From contig NZ_VFIO01000010.1 of the NCBI RefSeq assembly GCF_007858365.1, forward strand, positions 62,001 to 126,000: a DNA stretch of 64,000 nt, written 5' to 3'. Source of the DNA: Pseudomonas saxonica. GTDB lineage: Bacteria; Pseudomonadota; Gammaproteobacteria; Pseudomonadales; Pseudomonadaceae. Positions 16,762 through 23,365 of this stretch are shown here, piece after piece; position 1 is the stretch's first letter, and the number at the start of each line of letters is the position of its first letter. The notes under the pieces were generated by a model. That model made no database searches, was not told the origin of the DNA, and was given only the letters and a program-made list of their open reading frames with translations. The position numbers and the translations under genes are program-made.

Positions 16762-18039
16762 ATGAACGCAGCACACGACCTTCAGCAGCATCTCATCGGC
16801 ACCATCAATGGCGAGCGCCTGTGGGCCTCATTGATGGAATTGGCGCAACTGGGTGCCACCGCTAAAGGCGGCGTCTGTCGCCTCGCTCTTACTGACCTGG
16901 ACCGCCAGGCCCGCGACTTGTTTGTGCGCTGGTGTGAAGAGGCGGGGTGTACCGTCAGCGTCGATGCGGTGGGTAATATTTTCGCCCGGCGGCCGGGCAC
17001 CAACCCCGACCTGGCGCCCGTGATGACCGGCAGCCATATCGACACCCAGCCCACGGGGGGCAAGTTTGACGGGTGCTATGGCGTGCTGGCCGGGGTTGAA
17101 GTGCTGCGCAGCCTTAATGACTTGAATATTCAGACTGAAGCACCGCTGGAAGTCGTGGTGTGGACCAACGAAGAAGGTTCGCGATTTGCCCCGTGCATGA
17201 TGGGCTCCGGGGTATTTGCCGATAAATTCACGCTGGAAGAAACCCTGGCCAAAACCGATGCCGATGGCGTGACCGTCGGTGAGGCACTGAATGCCATCGG
17301 CTACGCAGGCAAAAGAACTGTGAACGGGCATCCGGTAGGGGCCTATTTTGAGGCGCATATCGAGCAAGGGCCGATTCTGGAAGATGAGCGCAAAACCATC
17401 GGCGTGGTGCTTGGTGCCTTGGGCCAGAAATGGTTCGACCTCAACCTGCGCGGTGTGGAAGCGCACGCCGGGCCAACGCCTATGCACCTGCGCAAGGATG
17501 CGCTGGTCGGCGCAGCCGCGGTGGTCGCGGCCGTCAATAAGGCTGCGCTGGGCCATCAACCCCATGCGTGCGGGACCGTCGGCTGCTTGCAGGCCTATCC
17601 TGGCTCGCGCAACGTCATTCCCGGCGAAGTGCGCATGACCCTCGATTTTCGTCATCTGATTCCCGAGCAACTGGACGCGATGATTGCGCAAGTGCGTCAG
17701 GTCATCGAAGCCACATGCGAGCAACATGGCCTGAGCTTTGACCTTACCCCGACAGCTGATTTTCCGCCGTTGTACTTCAACCCCGATTGCGTCAACGCCG
17801 TGCGCGATGCGGCCAATGAACTGGGCTTGTCCAACATGGACATCGTCAGCGGGGCAGGGCATGACGCCATCTTTTTGGCCGAGCTGGGCCCGGCGGGGAT
17901 GATCTTTGTGCCGTGTGAAGGCGGCATCAGCCACAACGAAATCGAAAATGCCGACCCCAAGGATTTGGCGGCAGGGTGTGCGGTATTGCTCAAGGCGATG
18001 CTGGCGGCAGCGACGACAGGTTTTGCGCGGACCCTGTAG
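16762..18039 (+). CDS. Zn-dependent amidohydrolase (N-carbamoyl-beta-alanine / allantoate type)
   Basis: 425 residues of the M20/M28 peptidase fold. Metal ligands are visible: H92 (GSHIDTQPTGGKFDG), D103, E138 (TNEEGSRF), H199 (EAHIEQGP) and a C-terminal histidine in SGAGHDAIFLA. The dimerisation 'lid' segment with GVEAHAGPTPM is also present. In this operon it most plausibly removes the carbamoyl group from N-carbamoyl-beta-alanine, the last step of reductive pyrimidine breakdown. The same family includes allantoate deiminase and L-carbamoylases, and sequence alone does not choose between them. Its TAG stop overlaps the start of a REP element. Confidence 0.9.
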   Translation: MNAAHDLQQHLIGTINGERLWASLMELAQLGATAKGGVCRLALTDLDRQARDLFVRWCEEAGCTVSVDAVGNIFARRPGTNPDLAPVMTGSHIDTQPTGGKFDGCYGVLAGVEVLRSLNDLNIQTEAPLEVVVWTNEEGSRFAPCMMGSGVFADKFTLEETLAKTDADGVTVGEALNAIGYAGKRTVNGHPVGAYFEAHIEQGPILEDERKTIGVVLGALGQKWFDLNLRGVEAHAGPTPMHLRKDALVGAAAVVAAVNKAALGHQPHACGTVGCLQAYPGSRNVIPGEVRMTLDFRHLIPEQLDAMIAQVRQVIEATCEQHGLSFDLTPTADFPPLYFNPDCVNAVRDAANELGLSNMDIVSGAGHDAIFLAELGPAGMIFVPCEGGISHNEIENADPKDLAAGCAVLLKAMLAAATTGFARTL

Positions 18040-18156
18040 CCGCTGCCGAAGGCTGCGATCGAGCGCGAAGCGGTCGCAAACGAGGGCACCACGGTGTGCC
18101 CGTTTTGCGACGGCTCTGCCGCCGATCGCAGCCTTCGTGCCTCGTCAGCGGCTACA
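18035..18156. repeat. REP-type inverted-repeat element (site B)
   Basis: Outer arms TGTAGCCGCTGCCGAAGG + CTGCGATCG (left) and CGATCGCAGCCTTCG + TGCCTCGTCAGCGGCTACA (right) are near-complementary. Inner arms GCGGTCGCAAA and TTTTGCGACGGC also pair around GGGCACCACGGTGTGCCC, which is itself an inverted repeat. The element starts inside the stop codon of the amidohydrolase gene and likely ends its transcript as a long hairpin. Confidence 0.88.
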
Positions 18157-18323
18157 TTGATGCTGTGATGTCAGTTGCACACCACAGTAATACCGTTTCC
18201 ATCTGACTGTCTGAACGGAACCGTCCGACATACAGATGTTTGTTTGCCTTATCTAATAACTCCCCAGTCAAAACTGACGGGGGAGCAGGGCATGTCTCCT
18301 TCGTATTCCGAGGAGAGACACGG

Positions 18324-20423
18324 ATGCCGCCAACTTCCCACCCGTCACGGAGTCGCTTGTCCGTACCGGGTTTACCCCTTGAGCTGGACGTATTGAAGTT
18401 CGATGGCCATGAAGCCATCAGCCAACCCTACCGCTTTGTTATTGATGTGGTCAGCCGCCAGGACGATCTGGACCCTGGACGCTTTTTGCATCAACCCGCC
18501 TTTTTGGCTTTTGACGACCACAACAACGGCATCTTCGGCCACATCCAGCAGTTTGCCGTGGGTGAGTCCAGCGCCGATCTCAGTCATTACCAATTAATCC
18601 TTACACCTCGTTTGCAAAGCCTGTCGCTGCGGGTCAACCAGCGTATTTTCCAGAACCTGAGCGTTGAGCAGATCATCACTCAGGTGCTCAAGGAACATCA
18701 CCTGCAGGTGACCCTGGACGTCCTGTTTGAACTCGGCCCCCCCGTTTACGAACCCCGGGAATACTGCACCCAGTACAACGAAGATGACCTGCATTTCATT
18801 CGTCGCCTGTGCGAAGAAGAGGGCTGGCATTTTCACTTCAGGCATTCCCCCACCGGCTGTGTGCTGGTGTTTGGCGACACCCAGATGAATTTCGGCAAAC
18901 TGCCGCGGCCCATGCCATTCGTGCCCGCAAACGGCATGGCTGGCCATAAACCCTCGATCAAGCGCTGGGGCGAACGCCAGCAGATACACACCCGCCGCGC
19001 CACCCAGCGCGATTACGATTTTGAGCGGCCCCATGTCACGCTGGAATCGGACTTTCTCAGCGGTCTGCCAGGCACCGTGGATGGCCATGCGCACCTTGAA
19101 GATTACGCCTATGTGGCCCACGCCTTGCCTGAGCGACAGCGTCAACGCCAGGTGCAGCGCACCCTGGAGCGTCTGCAAGTGGGCGCGCGTGTCGTCGATG
19201 GCAGCAGCGATGAGCCGTGTTTGCTGTCAGGGCACTTGCTGACGCTTGAAGGCCATCGGCGTTACAGCCCCAGTGATTTGTGGCTGTTGACCCGGATTCA
19301 CCACGAAGGTTATCAGCCGCAAGTTTTGCAAGAACAGGCTGGCAGCGCCCTGGACTGGCCGAGTGCGGATTTTCAAGGCTACCGCAACACCTTCGAAGCC
19401 ATCCCCGGCGAGGTGGCCTTCCGCCCGCAACTTGAGCACCCCAAGCCCCTGGTGATGGCCGGCCAGACCGCTGTGGTCACCGGTCCGCCCGGCGAAGAGA
19501 TTTTTTGCGATGCCTTTGGCCGGATAAAAGTGCGCTTCCATTGGGACCGCCGCGGCATCGACGACGACAACAGCAGTTGCTGGTTGCGCACCGTCAGCAG
19601 CTGGGCGGGGCATCACTACGGCAGTCAGACGCTCCCGCGCGTGGGCATGGAAGTGGTGATTTTATTTTTGGAGGGTGATTGCGACCGGCCGATTCTGCAG
19701 GGTGCGCTGCACAACAAAACCCACACCGTGCCTTACGAGTTGCCGACGCATAAAACCCGAAGCGTGTTCAAAACCCTCAGCTCGCCGGGGGGCGGTGGTT
19801 CCAATGAACTGCGCATCGAAGACCGCAAGGGCGCGGAGCACATTTATGTGCACGCCGAGCGCGACCTTCTGGAGCAGGTCAAGCATGACCACCGTCTTGA
19901 AGTCGGGCACGAGCAGCGCAGCCAGATCCATGGCAACCGCTACAGCCAGCTCAACGCCGAAGAGCACCACCACGTCACGGGCGAGCGCAAGGTGCAACTG
20001 TTGAGCAACGACCACCTCACCGTTGGCGGCAACAGCGTTAACAGCACCGGGCAGGTGTTTGCGGTCATGGCCGGTCAGCAAGTGCACTTGCAGGCGGGCG
20101 CTGAGGTGGTCATCGACGCGGGTGCCCGCCTGATCCTGAAAGCGGGTGGGCAGCACATAGTGATTTCCAGTGACGGAATCTTCAGCAGCACCTTGATCCT
20201 GCCCGGCGGCTCGTCGGTCAGCGGTGCAGCCCCCGTGCCGGCCTTGCCGGGGTTGGCGGGGGAAACGCCCCAAGCCACCGCCGCGCGGTTGCTCGAATTG
20301 ATGGACACGCAGGGGTTAGCTACTCACAACGCACTAGTGCCAGCAACTGAGGCCACGGCCCATGTGTGCGAGAAATGCCTGGTGCGAGCCAGCCAAAAGG
20401 TCGAGCCACTGGTGCCACGTTGA
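18324..20423 (+). CDS. vgrG: Type VI secretion spike protein VgrG (TssI)
   Basis: 699 residues. The gp27-like N-terminal half (LSVPGLPLELDVLKFDGHEAIS, QYNEDDLHFIRRLCEEEGWHFHF) is followed by the gp5 OB-fold (AVVTGPPGEEIFCDAFGRIKVRFHWDR, SSWAGHHYGSQTLPRVGMEVVILFLEGDCDRPIL). The triple-stranded needle and DUF2345 region (ELRIEDRKGAEHIYVHAERDL onward) comes next. A tail of about 80 residues follows the LILKAGG needle repeat, rich in Ala/Pro/Gly and ending with CEKC; it may dock the effector. ATG 18324 has AGGAG 8 nt upstream; an in-frame TTG at 18240 has none. First gene of the effector module. Confidence 0.94.
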   Translation: MPPTSHPSRSRLSVPGLPLELDVLKFDGHEAISQPYRFVIDVVSRQDDLDPGRFLHQPAFLAFDDHNNGIFGHIQQFAVGESSADLSHYQLILTPRLQSLSLRVNQRIFQNLSVEQIITQVLKEHHLQVTLDVLFELGPPVYEPREYCTQYNEDDLHFIRRLCEEEGWHFHFRHSPTGCVLVFGDTQMNFGKLPRPMPFVPANGMAGHKPSIKRWGERQQIHTRRATQRDYDFERPHVTLESDFLSGLPGTVDGHAHLEDYAYVAHALPERQRQRQVQRTLERLQVGARVVDGSSDEPCLLSGHLLTLEGHRRYSPSDLWLLTRIHHEGYQPQVLQEQAGSALDWPSADFQGYRNTFEAIPGEVAFRPQLEHPKPLVMAGQTAVVTGPPGEEIFCDAFGRIKVRFHWDRRGIDDDNSSCWLRTVSSWAGHHYGSQTLPRVGMEVVILFLEGDCDRPILQGALHNKTHTVPYELPTHKTRSVFKTLSSPGGGGSNELRIEDRKGAEHIYVHAERDLLEQVKHDHRLEVGHEQRSQIHGNRYSQLNAEEHHHVTGERKVQLLSNDHLTVGGNSVNSTGQVFAVMAGQQVHLQAGAEVVIDAGARLILKAGGQHIVISSDGIFSSTLILPGGSSVSGAAPVPALPGLAGETPQATAARLLELMDTQGLATHNALVPATEATAHVCEKCLVRASQKVEPLVPR

Positions 20424-20483
20424 CCCGTGGCTGTTGCGCCGCCGGGAAAACTGCGAACAACGATCCACATTCAAGGAGTTTTT

Positions 20484-21284
20484 ATGTATCTGGATGCCAA
20501 TGAATGGCCAGAACTTCTGCACACCAAAGTGCAAGCACTAGGCCAGTTCCATCTGGACGTGCTGATCGATGGAGCACTGTTCAGTGAGTCGCAGCGTGAA
20601 TCCCTCGCTGCCCTTGAACCGCCACCGTTGCAGTCACTGTTGTTTGAACAGACCCCCGAGCATGCAAGCAAGGCCCTGGGCCCAGTGCTGGTCCGTTTGC
20701 AACTGGACATAGAAACCCATGCCCAGTGGTTGAAAGCGTTCACGCAACAGTCCTACAAAAAAGCCGGTGCGCTGAACCTGTTGAGTCGCTGGGAATTTCC
20801 TGAACTAGCCGCGCACTTGCGCGACTGTACGCAGGCGCAATGGAGCAAAGGGGCGTGCACGGGCATTTTGCGCTACTACGATTCACGGCTGTTTGGCACC
20901 GTCAGCCTCATGCTTGATCCCTCTCAACGCCACTATTTTCATGCTCCGGTGATTGAATGGTTATGGCTAAGCCGTGATGGGCGGGTTCGCACGGTAGCCG
21001 GGCACCCATCAGCCCCCGGTGATATTCCGTCGGCAGTGCTGAGCCTCAGTGATGAACAGATGGGCTATATGCAGGCCTGGACCTTGGCCGAGCAGTGGCA
21101 CCTTGAGCGAAGAGCATCGGGTCGTCATGGTTTTACAGCGTTCGAAGACTGGCTGCACGTGCTGTTCGAAGGCCATCTGGCTGCGTTGCGCGAGCGCGTA
21201 CAAGACGCCGACAGAGAAGCCTTTGTTCAACAGTGGCTGGCCACCAACACTCCCAGAAACATGCTTGATCATGGGCGCTCGTGA
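20484..21284 (+). CDS. DUF4123 type VI effector adaptor (Tap/TEC)
   Basis: 266 residues. DUF4123 proteins are chaperone-adaptors that load a specific effector onto its cognate VgrG and are not themselves secreted. The domain occupies roughly residues 20-150 (HLDVLIDGALFSE, LGPVLVRLQ, SRWEFPELAAHLR, ILRYYDSRLFGTVSLMLDPSQRHYF). AAGGAG lies 5 nt before the ATG, 60 nt after the vgrG stop. Its stop overlaps the start of the first immunity gene (TGATG), so they are translationally coupled. Its client is expected to be the phospholipase at 23350. Confidence 0.87.
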   Translation: MYLDANEWPELLHTKVQALGQFHLDVLIDGALFSESQRESLAALEPPPLQSLLFEQTPEHASKALGPVLVRLQLDIETHAQWLKAFTQQSYKKAGALNLLSRWEFPELAAHLRDCTQAQWSKGACTGILRYYDSRLFGTVSLMLDPSQRHYFHAPVIEWLWLSRDGRVRTVAGHPSAPGDIPSAVLSLSDEQMGYMQAWTLAEQWHLERRASGRHGFTAFEDWLHVLFEGHLAALRERVQDADREAFVQQWLATNTPRNMLDHGRS

Positions 21285-21802
21285 TGAAGCGCTGTCTGCC
21301 CGTTGCGCTTGTGGTCTGCCTGTTGCTGCAAGGCTGTGTCGAGTCGCGGCCGACGATGTTGGGGGCGCCGATAGAAGGCATCAACCACACCTCAGCCGCC
21401 ATCAACCGTTTTAGCGTCAACCGCAATGGTGGCCACAATATTGGCCCTTATGGCGGTGGAGGTACGCAAGTGTGTTGCGCTGTGCTGCCACGGCAATGGC
21501 GCGAAGGGCTGACGGTTGTTGTGGAGTGGGAGAAAGATCCTAACGTGGGGGCTTCTTTGGGTTGGCCCCCATTAGGCACTGATGCTTATCGAGCTGTTTA
21601 TAAACAACATGCTGCGAAATACACCCAACATAGAGCAGTGGTTGAGGTGGCCCCTTATCAAGAACTGGGTGTTGTCACCGTGCATTTCCTGCCCTGCGAT
21701 CAAGTCAAAGTTGCAGCTGGTACGACCTACGCCTGGCTTTCTGAGCATCCTTATCAATATCCCCGCCGAATGGAAGTGCCCAGCACATGCCCCGCACCAT
21801 GA
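21284..21802 (+). CDS. DUF3304 immunity lipoprotein, copy 1
   Basis: 172 residues. Lipoprotein signal peptide with LLQGC (C18) and a non-aspartate +2 residue, so an outer-membrane-anchored periplasmic protein is expected. The body has the DUF3304 features INHTSAAIN, NIGPYGGG, CC, REGLTVVVEWEKDP and HFLPCDQVKV. Members next to Tle1 phospholipases neutralise the toxin in the periplasm. This is the most divergent of four tandem copies (MKRCLPVALVV leader; GGHNIGPYGGGGTQ; its own central segment NVGASLGWPPLGTDAYRAV). The ATG at 21284 overlaps the adaptor stop; a GTG at 21281 is also in frame. Confidence 0.85.
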   Translation: MKRCLPVALVVCLLLQGCVESRPTMLGAPIEGINHTSAAINRFSVNRNGGHNIGPYGGGGTQVCCAVLPRQWREGLTVVVEWEKDPNVGASLGWPPLGTDAYRAVYKQHAAKYTQHRAVVEVAPYQELGVVTVHFLPCDQVKVAAGTTYAWLSEHPYQYPRRMEVPSTCPAP

Positions 21803-22323
21803 TTTGCCGCGTATTTCTGCTGCTGGCGGCCAGCCTGTTGCTGCAAGGCTGTGTCGAGTCGCAGCCGACGATGTTGGGGGCTTCGATTTCTGGGGTTAAC
21901 CACACTTCAGCCGCCATCAACCATTTCAGCGTTAACGGCGGTGGCGGTCCGAACATCGGCCCCTTCGGCGGTGGCCCGCGTAGCCAGATGTGCTGTGCGA
22001 TGTTGCCAGTGCAATGGCGCGAAGGTCTGACGGTGGTAGTGGAGTGGGAGAAGGATCCGAATGTGGGAGCTTCGGTGAATTGGCCAAAACCTCGCTATTC
22101 AGCAGGCTGGTTCGCAGCTGCAAAAGAGCATCAAAGCAAATACATCCGTCACCGCGCAGTTGTTGAAGTAGCGCCTTACAAGCAACTGGGGCTGGTCACC
22201 GTGCATTTCTTGCCTTGCGATCAGGTCAAGGTTTCTGCCAGCCCGACCTATGAAGGTCTCAGTGGTCACCCCTATAACTTTCCCCGCCGAATGGAAGTGC
22301 CCAGCATATGCCCGACACCATGA
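21787..22323 (+). CDS. DUF3304 immunity lipoprotein, copy 2
   Basis: 178 residues, lipobox LLQGC (C22). Overlaps copy 1 by 16 nt: the ATG at 21787 precedes the copy 1 stop, with GGAAG about 10 nt upstream; a second ATG at 21799 is also possible and keeps a usable signal peptide. Conserved frame as copy 1. The central segment reads NVGASVNWPKPRYSAGWFAAAKEHQSKYIR. Shares the HQSKY stretch with copy 4, which hints at exchange between copies. Confidence 0.85.
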   Translation: MPRTMICRVFLLLAASLLLQGCVESQPTMLGASISGVNHTSAAINHFSVNGGGGPNIGPFGGGPRSQMCCAMLPVQWREGLTVVVEWEKDPNVGASVNWPKPRYSAGWFAAAKEHQSKYIRHRAVVEVAPYKQLGLVTVHFLPCDQVKVSASPTYEGLSGHPYNFPRRMEVPSICPTP

Positions 22324-22844
22324 TTTGCCGCGCATTTCTGCTGCTGGCGGCCAGCCTGTTGCTGCAAGGCTGTGTCGAGTCCAGACCGACGATGTTGGGG
22401 GCGCCTGTTTCAGGGATTAACCACACTTCGGCCGCCATCAATTATTTCAGCGTAAACGGCGGCGGAGGCCCGAACCTAGGCCCCTATGGCGGTGGCCCGG
22501 GTAGCCAGATGTGCTGTGCGATGTTGCCGGTGCAATGGCGCGAAGGACTGACCGTGGTGGTGGAGTGGGAGAAGGATCCGTCGCCTTACGATTACGCCTC
22601 TTTGTCAGAACCTCTGTTTTCAGATGCTTGGCGTGCACGAATGAAGGAAATGCGTAAAAAAAACACCCGTCACCGCGCTGTCGTTGAAGTTGCACCCTAC
22701 CAAGAGCTGGGTGTCGTTGATGTGCATTTTCTGCCCTGTGACCAAGTGGTGGTGTCGGCTGTTGCGCAACTGCCCGGCATGCCCGGTTACCCCTATAACT
22801 TTCCCCGCCGAATGGAAGTGCCCAGCATATGCCCGACACCATGA
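22308..22844 (+). CDS. DUF3304 immunity lipoprotein, copy 3
   Basis: 178 residues, lipobox LLQGC (C22), start 521 nt after that of copy 2 and again overlapping its predecessor by 16 nt. Differs from copy 4 at about 13 positions, of which ten fall in residues 94-119. There it has YDYASLSEPLFSDAWRARM followed by KEMRKKNTR. Outside that segment the two are almost identical, including the paired cysteines CC (69-70), C144 and C175. Translationally coupled in the array. Confidence 0.85.
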   Translation: MPDTMICRAFLLLAASLLLQGCVESRPTMLGAPVSGINHTSAAINYFSVNGGGGPNLGPYGGGPGSQMCCAMLPVQWREGLTVVVEWEKDPSPYDYASLSEPLFSDAWRARMKEMRKKNTRHRAVVEVAPYQELGVVDVHFLPCDQVVVSAVAQLPGMPGYPYNFPRRMEVPSICPTP

Positions 22845-23365
22845 TTTGCCGCGCATTTCTGCTGCTGGCGGCCAGCCTCTTGCTGCAAGGCTGTGTCGAG
22901 TCCAGACCGACGATGTTGGGTGCGCCTGTTTCCGGGATTAACCACACTTCGGCCGCCATCAATCATTTCAGCGTCAACGGCGGCGGAGGCCCGAACCTCG
23001 GCCCCTATGGCGGTGGCCCGCGTAGCCAGATGTGCTGTGCGATGTTGCCGGTGCAATGGCGCGAAGGGCTGACGGTGGTAGTGGAGTGGGAGAAGGATCC
23101 TTCTCCTCATGATTATGCGAATTGGTCAGAGCCATTGTTTTCTGATGCCTGGAGTGCACTCATGAAAGGACATCAAAGTAAATACACCCGTCACCGCGCT
23201 GTCGTTGAAGTTGCACCCTACCAAGAGCTAGGCGTCGTTGATGTGCATTTTCTGCCTTGCGATCAAGTGGTGGTGTCGGCTGTTGCGCAACTGCCCGGCA
23301 TGCCCGGTTACCCCTATAACTTTCCCCGCCGAATGGAAGTGCCCAGCACATGTCCGACTCCTTGA
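22829..23365 (+). CDS. DUF3304 immunity lipoprotein, copy 4
   Basis: 178 residues, lipobox LLQGC (C22), start 521 nt after copy 3. The central segment is HDYANWSEPLFSDAWSALM then KGHQSKYTR. Its last 16 nt overlap the start of the Tle1-type effector gene, so the copy nearest the toxin is coupled to toxin translation and would ensure immunity is made at the same time. A recently duplicated member, judged from the near-identical flanks. Confidence 0.85.
   Translation: MPDTMICRAFLLLAASLLLQGCVESRPTMLGAPVSGINHTSAAINHFSVNGGGGPNLGPYGGGPRSQMCCAMLPVQWREGLTVVVEWEKDPSPHDYANWSEPLFSDAWSALMKGHQSKYTRHRAVVEVAPYQELGVVDVHFLPCDQVVVSAVAQLPGMPGYPYNFPRRMEVPSTCPTP

Larger units (their letters stand above)
21787..23365 (+). 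repeat. Tandem array with exact 521-nt period
   Basis: The starts of immunity copies 2, 3 and 4 and of the effector gene are at 21787, 22308, 22829 and 23350, exactly 521 nt apart. As 521 is not a multiple of three, each gene is in a different frame from the one before, and each stop lies 16 nt inside the next gene. The junction sequence GAATGGAAGTGCCCAGCA then ATG is repeated at all four junctions. Confidence 0.9.

Noticed and set aside
16828..17934. 368-residue open frame on the minus strand opposite the amidohydrolase gene
   Set aside because: Antisense shadow of a clear enzyme gene; composition (many His, Gly, Arg) is typical of reverse-frame translation.
18240..18323. Upstream TTG start for vgrG adding 28 residues
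   Set aside because: No ribosome site there, while ATG 18324 has AGGAG at 8 nt and gives the usual VgrG N-terminus.
21787..23365. Regular 521-nt spacing considered as a CRISPR or phage-type repeat
   Set aside because: Each unit is one complete lipoprotein gene; there are no short repeats with spacers.
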